Shown here piece after piece: positions 43,572 to 52,231 of a DNA stretch of 64,000 nt. The number at the start of each line of letters is the position of its first letter. Positions within the stretch are counted from its first letter, which is position 1. The position numbers and the translations under genes were made by a program. The DNA is from Microbacterium hibisci (GTDB taxonomy: Bacteria > Actinomycetota > Actinomycetes > Actinomycetales > Microbacteriaceae). The stretch is from NCBI RefSeq assembly GCF_015278255.1, contig NZ_JADIJC010000003.1:62001-126000 (forward strand), written 5' to 3'. A model generated the notes under the pieces. That model worked only from the letters and a program-made list of their open reading frames with translations, did not search any database and was not told the origin of the DNA.

Positions 43572-44441
43572 TCAGGCGCGTTCCACGGTCGTGGTCATGA
43601 CGAGCTCGAGGCCGCCCTCGACCTCGGTCGCGGCGAACGACACGGTCGCGGCGGCGAGCTCGCCGAGCGAGGCGACATGAGTGCCGCCGCACGGGATGCG
43701 CGCCGCGGCGCCCGGCAGCTCGCAGACCCATGTGCGGCGGTCCGCGAGGGCGTCGCCGTCGGCCTCGATGCGCACGGAGCCCCCGGCGGCGATCCAATCG
43801 GCCAGCTGGGCGTCCACGCGCGCGGCCAGCCCGTCGAGGTCGCCGAGCGCCGTCGGGTCGAACCCCTTGCGGCGCAGGGACTTGCCGACGCGGTACACGT
43901 CGCGCGACCCGTCGGGCACGATCCGCGACTCCTGGATGGCGAGGGCGTCGAAGGCCGGCGCGCCGAGCGCGTCGACCGGGGCGTCCTTGCGCCAGGCGCC
44001 GGCGAGCGCGGCGTCCAGCGCGAGGGAGGCGAGGTGGCACGCCGTGTGGCCCGCCGACAGCGCGGCCCGGTGGCCGGCGTCGACCATCACCTCGACCGGG
44101 TCGCCTTCGGCCGCTGACGCGTCGCCCTCGACGAGGTGCGCCACCACGAACGTCCATCCCTCGGTGCCGGTGCGCACCGGCACCTCGGGACCGAGCACGA
44201 GGGTGTCTCCCTGGGTCGCGCCCACGACCGCGTCGACCACGTCGAGCTCGGCGTCGCCGACGCGCAGCGTCCCGCGGTCGGCGGGCTGGTCGGGCCACGC
44301 CGTGTCGACGGGGTGGAAGGCCGTCCGATCGAGCACGACGGCGCTGCGTCCTCCCCCGGCGTCGGCGACGTGGATCACCGCTCCGCGCGACGCCGTCTCA
44401 CCGGCGGGGTACGTGACGACCGTGCCGCGGGTGGGGATCAC
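43572..44441 (-). CDS. Alanyl-tRNA editing domain protein (AlaX type)
   Basis: A 289-residue trans-editing protein related to the second domain of alanyl-tRNA synthetase. Zinc ligands are seen as HTACH (HxxxH) near residue 131 and CGGTH (CxxxH) near residue 252. It hydrolyses Ser- or Gly-tRNA-Ala. An N-terminal beta-barrel ([29 protein letters not shown]) is present. Its ATG overlaps the SDR gene stop codon by 4 nt, so translation is coupled. Confidence 0.92.
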   Translation of the reverse strand: MIPTRGTVVTYPAGETASRGAVIHVADAGGGRSAVVLDRTAFHPVDTAWPDQPADRGTLRVGDAELDVVDAVVGATQGDTLVLGPEVPVRTGTEGWTFVVAHLVEGDASAAEGDPVEVMVDAGHRAALSAGHTACHLASLALDAALAGAWRKDAPVDALGAPAFDALAIQESRIVPDGSRDVYRVGKSLRRKGFDPTALGDLDGLAARVDAQLADWIAAGGSVRIEADGDALADRRTWVCELPGAAARIPCGGTHVASLGELAAATVSFAATEVEGGLELVMTTTVERA

Positions 44442-45226
44442 AGCTCCCCCGAGCCGCGCGTGCGCAGCGGGCCTCGCGCGAGCAGGTGCTGCGCCGACTG
44501 CGCCACCGGCCGCATCGTGACCAGGTCGAGGTTGACGTGACCGGGGGCGTTCAGCGCGTAGGCGATGACGTCGGCGACATCGTCGGCCGTCAGCGGGTTC
44601 TCGACACCCTCGTAGACGCGCTCCGCGGCCACGCTGTCGCCGCCGAGGCGGTTAAGGGTGAATTCGGGCGTGTAGACCATCCCCGGCGCGATCTCGACGA
44701 CGCGAATCGGCTCGCCGTTCAGCTCGAGCCGAAGGGCGTGCGCCAGCATCGCCTCGCCGGCCTTCGCCGCGTTGTACCCGGCGCCGCCGGCGTAGGCGGT
44801 CGTGGCCGCCGTCGAGGTCACGAAGAGCGTGTCGGCGTGACCGTCGGATGCCGCGGCGCGGCGCAGCTGCGGCAGCAGCGCCGCCACGAGCCGCTGGGCC
44901 GACAGCACATTGGCCTCGAACATCCACTGCCAGTCGTCGACGCGACCGTCTTCGACCCGATCCGTGCCGCGGGCGCCGCCGGCGACGTGCACGAGCGCAT
45001 GCAGCGGGCCAGATTCGGCCAGGAACGCCGTGAGCGCCTCGACGTCGGCGTCGGCGGTCAGGTCGGCCGCGAAAGCGACGGCACCGGTGTCTGCCTCCAG
45101 TGCGGCGAGGCGGTCGGCGCGCCGCGCGACCCCCACCACATCCCAGCCGCTCGCCCGGAGCGCCCGCACCGCAGCCTCACCGATCCCCGAGCTCGCCCCG
45201 GTCACCACCGCACGTCTGTTCGCCAT
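44438..45226 (-). CDS. SDR family NAD(P)-dependent oxidoreductase
   Basis: A short-chain dehydrogenase of 262 residues. The Rossmann motif is VVTGASSGIGEAAVRAL; the catalytic Tyr and Lys are in YAGGAGYNAAKAGEA (YxxxK), with Ser in TSTAATTAY. IAPGMVYTPEF is the PG motif. NADP preference is suggested by the ARRADRL segment after the second strand. The ATG at 45226 is set by TAGCGT 7 nt upstream. First gene of the four-gene minus-strand operon; substrate unknown. Confidence 0.93.
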   Translation of the reverse strand: MANRRAVVTGASSGIGEAAVRALRASGWDVVGVARRADRLAALEADTGAVAFAADLTADADVEALTAFLAESGPLHALVHVAGGARGTDRVEDGRVDDWQWMFEANVLSAQRLVAALLPQLRRAAASDGHADTLFVTSTAATTAYAGGAGYNAAKAGEAMLAHALRLELNGEPIRVVEIAPGMVYTPEFTLNRLGGDSVAAERVYEGVENPLTADDVADVIAYALNAPGHVNLDLVTMRPVAQSAQHLLARGPLRTRGSGEL

Positions 45227-45233
45227 GGCGTCC

Positions 45234-45239
45234 ACGCTA
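45234..45239 (-). promoter_or_regulatory. -10 box of leaderless promoter for SDR operon
   Basis: TAGCGT on the minus strand with a 7-nt spacer before the ATG at 45226. Confidence 0.5.
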
Positions 45240-45305
45240 CCCATCCGCCCGCCGACCGCCCATTCCGCGGGCTCGAGCGCGTTACGTCACATTTCCCCCG
45301 CTTTG

Positions 45306-45332
45306 TTGACAAGTGGCCCCTGTCCGTACTCT
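45306..45332 (+). promoter_or_regulatory. Promoter of the metY gene
   Basis: TTGACA (45306-45311) and TACTCT (45327-45332) with a 15-nt spacer, which is shorter than usual. The leader to the ATG is about 45 nt. Confidence 0.5.
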
Positions 45333-45384
45333 CGAACCCGGCTGGGGGGCACGCTCCCGGCATCCGAATCCGCAGGAGCAAGCC

Positions 45385-46707
45385 ATGTCCGCACCCGAGA
45401 ACTGGCGTTTCGAGACCAAGCAGATCCACTCGGGGGCTCAGCCCGACCCGGTGACCAAGGCTCGCGCGACGCCGATCTACCAGACCACGTCGTACGTCTT
45501 CGACAACGCCGATCACGCGGCCAACCTGTTCGCCCTGGCGGAGTTCGGCAACATCTACACGCGCATCCAGAACCCGACCCAGGCGGTCGTGGAAGAGCGC
45601 CTCGCCGCGCTCGAGGGCGGCACCGGCGCACTCCTGCTCGCCAGCGGCCAGGCCGCGGCCACGTTCGCGGTTCTCAACATCGCCGAGGCCGGCGACCACA
45701 TCGTCTCGTCGAGCTCGATCTACGGCGGCACCTACAACCTCTTCAAGTACACGCTCGCCAAGCTCGGCATCGAGGTCACGTTCGTCGAGAACCAGGACGA
45801 CCTCGAGGAGTGGCGCCGCGCCGTCCGTCCGAACACGAAGCTGTTCTTCGCCGAGACCATCGGCAACCCCAAGATCAACGTGCTCGACATCCGCGGCGTC
45901 GCCGACGTCGCGCACGAGAACGGCGTGCCGCTGATCGTCGACAACACGATCGCGACGCCGTACCTCATCAAGCCGTTCGAGCACGGCGCCGACATCGTCG
46001 TCCACTCGGCGACCAAGTTCCTCGGCGGCCACGGCACGACCATCGGCGGCGTGATCGTCGACGGCGGCACGTTCGAGTGGTCCAAGAACGTCGAGAAGTT
46101 CCCCGGGCTGACCGTGCCCGACCCCTCGTACCACGGCGCGTCGTACACGGCCGCGGTCGGCGACGGCCTGGCGTACATCATCAAGGCGCGCGTGCAGCTG
46201 CTGCGCGACCTCGGCTCGGCCATCTCGCCGAACAGCGCGTGGCTGCTGATCCAGGGCATCGAGACGCTGTCGCTGCGCGTGGAGCGCCACGTGCAGAACG
46301 CGCAGGAGATCGCCGAGTGGCTCGAGAACCACTCCGACGTCGCGTCGGTCAACTACTCGGGCCTGCCGACGTCGCCGTGGTACGCCGCCGCGAACAACTA
46401 CGCGCCGAAGGGCGTGGGCGCGGTGCTGTCGTTCGAGCTCAAGGGCGGCGTCGAGGCGGGCCGCGCGTTCGTCAACTCGCTGACGCTGTTCAGCCACCTC
46501 GCCAACATCGGCGACGTGCGCTCGCTCGTCATCCACCCCGCGTCGACCACGCACTCGCAGCTCACCCCCGAGCAGCAGCTCACGACCGGCGTCACTCCCG
46601 GCCTCGTGCGCCTCTCGGTGGGTCTCGAGAACATCGACGACCTCAAGGCAGACCTCGAGCAGGCGCTCGCGGCCGCCCGGCGCGTGTCGGAGGCCGCCCG
46701 CGCCTGA
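45385..46707 (+). CDS. metY: O-acetylhomoserine aminocarboxypropyltransferase (sulfhydrylase)
   Basis: A Cys/Met-metabolism PLP enzyme (fold type I) of 440 residues that makes homocysteine from O-acetylhomoserine and sulfide. The PLP lysine is in VVHSATKFLGGHGTTIGG, with GALLLASGQAAATFAVLN and the SSSSIYGGTYNLFKYTL loop nearby; VIHPASTTHSQL near the C-terminus is characteristic of MetY. AGGAG lies 7 nt before the ATG. It forms the methionine branch with metX, 400 nt downstream on the same strand. Confidence 0.95.
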   Translation: MSAPENWRFETKQIHSGAQPDPVTKARATPIYQTTSYVFDNADHAANLFALAEFGNIYTRIQNPTQAVVEERLAALEGGTGALLLASGQAAATFAVLNIAEAGDHIVSSSSIYGGTYNLFKYTLAKLGIEVTFVENQDDLEEWRRAVRPNTKLFFAETIGNPKINVLDIRGVADVAHENGVPLIVDNTIATPYLIKPFEHGADIVVHSATKFLGGHGTTIGGVIVDGGTFEWSKNVEKFPGLTVPDPSYHGASYTAAVGDGLAYIIKARVQLLRDLGSAISPNSAWLLIQGIETLSLRVERHVQNAQEIAEWLENHSDVASVNYSGLPTSPWYAAANNYAPKGVGAVLSFELKGGVEAGRAFVNSLTLFSHLANIGDVRSLVIHPASTTHSQLTPEQQLTTGVTPGLVRLSVGLENIDDLKADLEQALAAARRVSEAARA

Positions 46708-46725
46708 ACCCTCCTCCTCGGGTGA

Positions 46726-46769
46726 ACGGATGCCTCGTCCTGCGCACTGCGCCGGGACGGGGCATCCGT
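46726..46769 (+). terminator. Terminator after metY
   Basis: 15-bp arms (46726-46740 and 46755-46769) with one G-U pair and a 14-nt loop. The stem contains the ACGGATGCC word. It lies between convergent genes and may serve both. Confidence 0.75.
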
Positions 46770-47011
46770 CATTCCGGCGCGTCGGCTCCGAGATCGGCCG
46801 AGAGCTGCTCGGCCGTGAGGTGCTCCCCCGGCACCGGCCGCGGCAGGGTGGCGGCCGCGTCGTCGGCGTGCCACGGCTCGGGATCCGACGCGGGCGCACC
46901 GGGATCCTGGGCATCGAAGAGCACGTCGGTGTCGTGATCGAGGTCGTGCTCCTGCGGCGGCTGCTGCGCGGGAGGCTCGTGAGCGGGCATGAACGGCTCG
47001 GCGCTGGACAT
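46769..47011 (-). CDS. Small acidic hypothetical protein (80 aa)
   Basis: An 80-residue, Asp/Glu/Pro/Ala-rich, probably disordered protein starting MSSAEPFMPAHEPPAQQPPQ. A CAGAAT -10 box lies 6 nt before the ATG, and the divergent metX promoter is beside it. I do not recognise the family. Its gene overlaps the terminator stem of metY at its 3' end. Codon use is like its neighbours. Moderate confidence that it is expressed. Confidence 0.5.
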   Translation of the reverse strand: MSSAEPFMPAHEPPAQQPPQEHDLDHDTDVLFDAQDPGAPASDPEPWHADDAAATLPRPVPGEHLTAEQLSADLGADAPE

Positions 47012-47017
47012 GCGCGC

Positions 47018-47023
47018 ATTCTG
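47018..47023 (-). promoter_or_regulatory. -10 box of leaderless promoter for the 80-aa gene
   Basis: CAGAAT on the minus strand, spacer GCGCGC, then ATG at 47011. Confidence 0.4.
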
Positions 47024-47099
47024 TCATGCGCGGGTGCACGGCCGCGATGCGCGAGGCCACCGCTCGTGTAACAGACCGCGGGCACTCGCACGCTCAGGC

Positions 47100-47105
47100 G
47101 AGAAT
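47100..47105 (+). promoter_or_regulatory. -10 box of candidate leaderless promoter for metX
   Basis: GAGAAT, spacer GGACCA, then ATG at 47112. It selects this ATG over the in-frame ATG at 46989. Confidence 0.45.
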
Positions 47106-47111
47106 GGACCA

Positions 47112-48317
47112 ATGGACTGGCAGACCTCCGAAGACACGGTGCCGAGCGCGCCCGTGACGGAGGCCGACGCGCGCCTGCTGCTGGGCCGCCCGCCCGCCAC
47201 CGGCGCGTGGCGCGACGGCGACCCGGTCGGCGCGCGGCACTTCGCCGCCTTCGGCGCCTTCCGCACCGAGGGCGGCCGTGAGCTGCCCGCATATCGTCTC
47301 GCGTACGAGACGTGGGGCGAGCTCAACGCCGCCCGCGACAACGCCGTTCTCGTGCTCCACGCCCTCACCGGCGACAGCCACGTGCGAGGACCCGCCGGTG
47401 CGGGCCACCCGACATCCGGCTGGTGGGACGACATCGTCGGCCCCGGCGCGCCGATCGACACCGACCGCTGGTTCGTGGTGGCGCCGAACATGCTCGGCGG
47501 ATGCCAGGGGTCGACCGGACCGGCGTCGATCGGGCCCGACGGCTACGAATGGGCCTCGCGCTTCCCTTACCTGACGATCCGCGACCAGGTGAACGCGCAG
47601 GTGCGCCTGGCCGACGCGCTCGGCATCGACGTGTGGGCGGCGGTCGTCGGCGGCTCGATGGGCGGCATGCACGCGCTGGAGTGGGCGGTCATGCTGCCCG
47701 ACCGCGTCGAGCGGGTCGGCATCCTGTCGTCGCCGCCGGTGAACACCGCCGACCAGGTCGCCCTCAACTCGGTGCAGCTCGAGGCCATCCGCATCGACCC
47801 GCGCTTCCAGGGCGGGGAGTACTACGACGCCGGCGACGGCGACGGTCCGTCGCGCGGGCTCGCCCTCGCCCGCCGCATGGCGCTGCTGAACTACCGCTCC
47901 CCCACCGAGCTCAACCAGCGGTTCCAGCGCACGTGGCAGTCGGGCGTCAGCCCGCTCGGGCACGGCGGCCGCTTCGCGGTGGAGTCGTACCTCGACTTCC
48001 ACGGCAACAAGTTCACGCGGCGTTTCGACGCCAACTCGTACATCACGCTCGTCGAGGCGATGAACTCCCACGACGTCGGCCGCGATCGCGGCGGCGTCGA
48101 GGACGCCCTCGCCCGCGTGACCGCGACGGCGCTCGTGCTCGGCATCGACAGCGACCGCCTGTTCCCGATCGACGGCCAGCACCGCATCGCCCGCGGCATC
48201 CGCAACACGCTCGACGGCGACCGCGCCGTCGTCCTCTCGAGCGACTTCGGCCACGACGGCTTCCTCATCGAGACCGGCGCCGTCGGCGCGCACATCCGTC
48301 GCCTCCTCGCCGACTGA
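47112..48317 (+). CDS. metX: Homoserine O-acetyltransferase
   Basis: An alpha/beta-hydrolase-fold enzyme of 401 residues that transfers acetyl from acetyl-CoA to homoserine. The nucleophile serine is in VVGGSMGGMHALEWAV, and the catalytic histidine is in SSDFGHDGFLIE. NMLGGCQGSTGPASIGPDG is the conserved substrate-pocket loop. It provides the substrate for MetY. A GAGAAT hexamer 6 nt before the ATG and the lack of a ribosome-binding site suggest leaderless expression. A 16-bp tandem duplication covers its stop codon. Confidence 0.95.
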   Translation: MDWQTSEDTVPSAPVTEADARLLLGRPPATGAWRDGDPVGARHFAAFGAFRTEGGRELPAYRLAYETWGELNAARDNAVLVLHALTGDSHVRGPAGAGHPTSGWWDDIVGPGAPIDTDRWFVVAPNMLGGCQGSTGPASIGPDGYEWASRFPYLTIRDQVNAQVRLADALGIDVWAAVVGGSMGGMHALEWAVMLPDRVERVGILSSPPVNTADQVALNSVQLEAIRIDPRFQGGEYYDAGDGDGPSRGLALARRMALLNYRSPTELNQRFQRTWQSGVSPLGHGGRFAVESYLDFHGNKFTRRFDANSYITLVEAMNSHDVGRDRGGVEDALARVTATALVLGIDSDRLFPIDGQHRIARGIRNTLDGDRAVVLSSDFGHDGFLIETGAVGAHIRRLLAD

Positions 48318-48337
48318 CCGGCTCGCCGACTGACCGG
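48306..48337. repeat. 16-bp perfect tandem duplication at the metX stop codon
   Basis: CTCGCCGACTGACCGG at 48306-48321 and again at 48322-48337. The first copy includes the last codons and the stop codon of metX; the second lies just beyond. Confidence 0.9.
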
Positions 48338-48401
48338 CCGCGGTATCACCGCCCTCGGGGCGGCCCTCCTTCAGGGGGCCAACCGTCCCAAGGAGGGAAC
48401 A

Positions 48402-50063
48402 ATGAGCACTGAGACCAGAGCGGGTGCCGAGACGCCCGAAGACGCGTTCGCCGCGCAGCCCTTTCTGCGAGAGCAACTGGGTCTGAACGGCACCCGCGAG
48501 CGCGGGCCGGGCGGAGGAGAGCGCGCGCAGGCACGGCTCCCGATCGACATCCGCGCCTCCCTTGAACTCGTCCGACCCGAGATCGGGAGGTTCCACGGCG
48601 CGAAGTTCTCGCTGGGCTACTTCCCGCAGCACGAGGTCTTCTCGTCCGCCGCCGACAAGTTCGGGTACCTGACGTCCGAGGAGGTGCGTGAGGAGAGCCG
48701 TCTGCCGCTCGACGACGACACGCGCGCCCTGCTCGGGGAGCTCGGCCACCTGATGGGCAACAGCGGTCGCGAGACCGCGGACGACTCGGCCACGCCGTCG
48801 GGCTTCACGTACGTCGGGCAGTTCGTCGACCACGACATCACCCTCGACGTGTCGTCGGCGCTCGACGCCCCGACGATCGTCGACGCGCGCGTGATCAACA
48901 ACATGCGCTCGCCGATGCTCGACCTCGACAGCGTCTACGGCCGCGGGCCGGCGGTCGACGCCTACCTCTACGCCGCTCCCGCATCAGGCGAGCCGGCATC
49001 CGCCTTCCGCATGCTCCTCGGCACCAACCTGCAGAGCGGGCCGGGCGGACCCGGCGGCGCCGCCGCGGCGGCGGGGATGATCTCGCACACCGACCGCGAC
49101 GTGCCCCGCACGACGGCGCTCACCGCGATCATCGGCGACCCGCGCAACAACGAGAACCTCATCGTGTCGCAGCTGCACTTCTCGATGCTGAAGTTCCACA
49201 ACGCGATCGTCGACAAGCTCGTCGCGGACGGCTTCGGCGGCGACGTGTTCGTCGAGGCCAAGCGACAGGCGACGCTGCACTACCAGTGGGCGGTGGTGCA
49301 CGACTTCCTGCCGCGCATCTGCGGGCAGGCGGCCGTCGACGACGCCGTGGCGAACGTCGTGGCACCCATCGGCAGCGGGTTCGAGATGCCGGTGGAGTTC
49401 TCCGTGGCGGCGTACCGCTTCGGGCACAGCATGATCCGCGACGACTACTGGCTGAACTTCGAGCTGCGCACGAAGCCGATGACGGACGTCTTCGCCTTCA
49501 TCCACGAGCCGCACCTGCCGGTGCGGTCCAACTGGGTGGTCGACTTCAACGCGTTCTTCGAGACGGGCATCCCGGTGCCCGTCTTCAACAGCGCCCGCAA
49601 GATCGACAGCGTGCTCGCCAGTGCCCTGGAGGATCTCGACGGCAAGGGCACGACGACCGCGCTCATGAGCGTGCTCGCGGCGCGGAACCTCCAGCGAGGA
49701 CTGGTCCTGGGCCTGCCCAGCGGGCAGGCGACGGCAGCGGCCCTCGGCGTCCCGGTGCTCACCAGCGCACAGCTGACCGACGGCCTGCCCGCCGACGAGA
49801 TCGCCGTCCTCGAGCAGGCGGACGGCCTCCTGCTCGAGAAGACGCCGCTGTGGTACTACGTGCTGCGCGAGGCGATGGTCGCCGCCGACGGCGAGCACCT
49901 CGGCCCGCTCGGCGCGAAGATCGTCGCCGACACCTTCGTGCGCATGCTGCGCCGTGACGCGCTGTCGATGCTCAACGTCGCGTTCGCGCCGACGATGGGC
50001 GACACGGCGGGCGAGTTCACGTTCGCGGACCTCGTGCGCGTGGCGAAGGTCATCGAGCCGTGA
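48402..50063 (+). CDS. Haem peroxidase of the animal-type superfamily
   Basis: A 553-residue haem peroxidase. Distal-site residues are in YVGQFVDHDITLD (Asp-His), the arginine region is IIGDPRNNENLIVSQLHFSM, and the proximal histidine is in AAYRFGHSMIRDDYWL. These match the peroxidase-cyclooxygenase superfamily also found scattered in bacteria. No signal peptide or membrane helix is seen, so it is probably cytoplasmic. AAGGAGG lies 5 nt before the ATG. The gene stands alone between metX and the convergent Nudix gene. Its substrate is unknown; halide oxidation is a possibility for relatives only. Confidence 0.88.
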   Translation: MSTETRAGAETPEDAFAAQPFLREQLGLNGTRERGPGGGERAQARLPIDIRASLELVRPEIGRFHGAKFSLGYFPQHEVFSSAADKFGYLTSEEVREESRLPLDDDTRALLGELGHLMGNSGRETADDSATPSGFTYVGQFVDHDITLDVSSALDAPTIVDARVINNMRSPMLDLDSVYGRGPAVDAYLYAAPASGEPASAFRMLLGTNLQSGPGGPGGAAAAAGMISHTDRDVPRTTALTAIIGDPRNNENLIVSQLHFSMLKFHNAIVDKLVADGFGGDVFVEAKRQATLHYQWAVVHDFLPRICGQAAVDDAVANVVAPIGSGFEMPVEFSVAAYRFGHSMIRDDYWLNFELRTKPMTDVFAFIHEPHLPVRSNWVVDFNAFFETGIPVPVFNSARKIDSVLASALEDLDGKGTTTALMSVLAARNLQRGLVLGLPSGQATAAALGVPVLTSAQLTDGLPADEIAVLEQADGLLLEKTPLWYYVLREAMVAADGEHLGPLGAKIVADTFVRMLRRDALSMLNVAFAPTMGDTAGEFTFADLVRVAKVIEP

Positions 50064-50070
50064 GCGCCGC

Positions 50071-50862
50071 TCAGCCCGTGCGCTGGTAGCACCAGGGCAG
50101 GGCGCCGATCTCGAGGCGATGACGCGATCCGGATGCCGCGGCTGCGGCATCCGGATCGTAGTCGTCGTCCCCCTCCCACAGCAGCATCGGTCCGTCGCCG
50201 CCGCGGCGCGCGACCGTCTCGAAGCGCTGCACGCCGGCCAGGCGCGCGGCGTCGACGGCCGACCCCGCGTCGGCATGGACGGCCAGGGCGTGGAGGGTGA
50301 CCCACGTGGGCGGGTACAGGGTCAGCTCGCCGCGGCCGTGCCGCGCGAGGGCCTCGGACGGCCGCAACCACTCCGCAGCCACCGCCTCGCCCGGCGCCAG
50401 GGCGAGCGTTCCGCGCGCGACGCGCGCGAGGAAGAACCACGTGCGGATGCGCAGCGCGATCCCCGGGGGCGGGTCCCAGCACGACAGGGTCACGAGATCG
50501 TCCGCGTCGAGGTCGAGGCCCGTCTCCTCCTGCGTCTCCCGCACCGCCGCGCGCCGAGCCGTCTCGGCTTCGGGCTCGTCGCCCGCGCGGCGGTCGCCGG
50601 CCTCGAGCTTGCCGCCCGGGAACACCCACGCCCCGGCGAACGAGCCGCGGTCGGGCCTCTCGATCATCAGCACCTCGAGCGCGCCGGCCGCATCCCGCAG
50701 CAGCACGGCCGTCGCCGCGACGGGGATGCCGGGGTCGCGCGCGTCCTCGGGCCGCCGCGTCCGCGACTCGGCGACGGAGTCCGCGACGGCGCGCAGGGCG
50801 CGATCTGCGGGCAGGGCGCGATCGGCGGGCAGGGCGCGATCGGACGGCGTCGGCGGTGACAC
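50071..50862 (-). CDS. Nudix hydrolase
   Basis: A 263-residue Nudix protein. The Nudix box GX5EX7REUXEEXGU is complete in GDEPEAETARRAAVRETQEE plus TGL, following AGAWVFPGGKLEAG. The C-terminal half (ALPWCYQRTG end) is longer than in minimal MutT proteins and typical of larger actinobacterial Nudix proteins that hydrolyse diphosphate-linked nucleosides; the substrate is unknown. The N-terminus has three near-copies of DRALPA encoded by an 18-nt repeat. A 32-nt perfect hairpin lies inside the coding region near the 3' end. GTG 50862 follows a TAGAGT -10 box by 6 nt. Confidence 0.88.
   Translation of the reverse strand: MSPPTPSDRALPADRALPADRALRAVADSVAESRTRRPEDARDPGIPVAATAVLLRDAAGALEVLMIERPDRGSFAGAWVFPGGKLEAGDRRAGDEPEAETARRAAVRETQEETGLDLDADDLVTLSCWDPPPGIALRIRTWFFLARVARGTLALAPGEAVAAEWLRPSEALARHGRGELTLYPPTWVTLHALAVHADAGSAVDAARLAGVQRFETVARRGGDGPMLLWEGDDDYDPDAAAAASGSRHRLEIGALPWCYQRTG
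50126..50157. repeat. Perfect 14-bp inverted repeat inside the Nudix gene
   Basis: GATCCGGATGCCGC and its complement around a GGCT loop. It encodes part of the Ala/Asp-rich stretch DYDPDAAAAASGS. It uses the same GGATGCCG word as the intergenic terminators. Confidence 0.9.
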
Positions 50863-50868
50863 GCGCCC

Positions 50869-50874
50869 ACTCTA
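50869..50874 (-). promoter_or_regulatory. -10 box of leaderless promoter for Nudix gene
   Basis: TAGAGT on the minus strand, spacer GGGCGC, then GTG at 50862. Confidence 0.55.
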
Positions 50875-50935
50875 TCCGCGGCGGCGGGTGCGGGCCGCGT
50901 GCGATCGTCCCGCGAGGATCGGACGGATGCCGGGG

Positions 50936-52153
50936 CTACACGCCGACCGCAGCGCGACGCCGCTCGGCGAGCAGGCTTGCGGCTGCGAGCGCCAGGCCGG
51001 CCGCGGCGAGGACGACGCCGACCCAGGCCGGGGCGCGGAAACCGAGTCCCGCCGCGATGACGAGCCCACCCAGGAAGGCCCCGAGGCTGTTGCCGATGTT
51101 GAGCGCCGAGTGGTTGAGCGCTGCCGCGATCGACTGGTTGTCCTGCGCGACGTCCATGAGCCGGGTCTGAATGGTCGGGCTCAGCGCCGAGGCCACGAGC
51201 CCGGTGGCGAAGACGAAGAAGCCGAGGGCCCAGATCCACTGCGCCGTCACAGCCAGGAGCGCGAGGACGGCGGCGAGGGCGATCAGGCCGCCGACGAGCG
51301 TGCGCTTGAGGTCGACGTCGGCCAGGTGGCCGCCGACGAGATTGCCGACGGTCATGCCCAGCCCCATGACGACGAGCACGATCGGCACCACCCACGCCGG
51401 AGACCCGGCGACCTCGGTGACCAGAGGCGCGATGTAGCTGTAGACGGCGAAGAAGCCGCCGAAGCCGATCGCGCCCACGCCGAGCGCGAGCCACACCTGG
51501 CCGATGCGGAAGACCTTGAGCTCGGCCCGCAGGGTGCGACTCGGATCGCCCGGGTGCTCGGGGACGAAGAACGCGATGAGCACGGTCGCCGCGGCGAAGA
51601 TCGCCGCCACGACCATGAACGCGGCGCGCCAGCCCAGCTGCTGACCGAGGTAGGTCCCCAACGGCACTCCGACGACGTTCGCGACGGTCAGACCGGTCAG
51701 CACGAACGCGACGCCCTTCGCCCGCATGCCGGGGCCCAGCACGTCGGCGGCGACCAGCGCGCCGATGCCGAAGTACGCACCGTGCGGCAGGCCGGCGAGG
51801 AAGCGGGAGGCCGCGACCCATTCGAACGTCGGGGCGAGGAAGGTGAGCGCGTTGAAGACGGTGAGCGCCAGGGCGAGGGCGATCATCACCCGGTGGCGCG
51901 GGTACTTCGCGACCGCGCCGGCGATGGTCGGCGCACCGACGACCACGCCGAGGGCGTACAGCGAGATGAGCCAGCCGGCCTGCGCGATGGCGTCTTCCGT
52001 GCTCGTCGCCCAGAGCGCAGGGAGGAGGTCGGATGCGATGTCGGGCAGCAGCCCCATCACGACGAACTCGGTCATGCCGATGCCGAAGCTGCCGACGGCG
52101 AGGGAGAGGAGCGCCCACATCGCCGCCCCCCTCGAAGTGTTCGAGGAGGTCAC
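50936..52153 (-). CDS. MFS transporter (DHA1-type, AraJ-like)
   Basis: A 405-residue transporter with twelve helices. The first helix carries FGIGMTEFVVMGLLPDIA, the DHA1 arabinose-efflux-like signature; GVVVGAPTIAGAVAKYPRHR is motif A between helices 2 and 3, and GLPHGAYFGIGALVAADVL follows. It probably exports small molecules or drugs; the substrate is unknown. The GTG at 52153 follows a TAGCAT -10 box by 6 nt and lacks a ribosome-binding site. It ends 73 nt before the Nudix start. Confidence 0.92.
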   Translation of the reverse strand: MTSSNTSRGAAMWALLSLAVGSFGIGMTEFVVMGLLPDIASDLLPALWATSTEDAIAQAGWLISLYALGVVVGAPTIAGAVAKYPRHRVMIALALALTVFNALTFLAPTFEWVAASRFLAGLPHGAYFGIGALVAADVLGPGMRAKGVAFVLTGLTVANVVGVPLGTYLGQQLGWRAAFMVVAAIFAAATVLIAFFVPEHPGDPSRTLRAELKVFRIGQVWLALGVGAIGFGGFFAVYSYIAPLVTEVAGSPAWVVPIVLVVMGLGMTVGNLVGGHLADVDLKRTLVGGLIALAAVLALLAVTAQWIWALGFFVFATGLVASALSPTIQTRLMDVAQDNQSIAAALNHSALNIGNSLGAFLGGLVIAAGLGFRAPAWVGVVLAAAGLALAAASLLAERRRAAVGV

Positions 52154-52159
52154 CGGGTC

Positions 52160-52165
52160 ATGCTA
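52160..52165 (-). promoter_or_regulatory. -10 box of leaderless promoter for MFS gene
   Basis: TAGCAT on the minus strand, spacer GACCCG, then GTG at 52153. Confidence 0.55.
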
Positions 52166-52231
52166 GCCGCCGGCTCGGCATCCTGTCGAATCGATTCGGA
52201 CACGCGGCGCCGCTGATGTCGGCGCGTGTCG

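Noticed and set aside
45290..45384. SAM or S-box type riboswitch before metY
   Set aside because: The leader is only about 45 nt and shows none of the conserved stems; a simple promoter is more likely.
47020..47111. SAM riboswitch before metX
   Set aside because: The gene seems leaderless, leaving no transcribed leader to fold.
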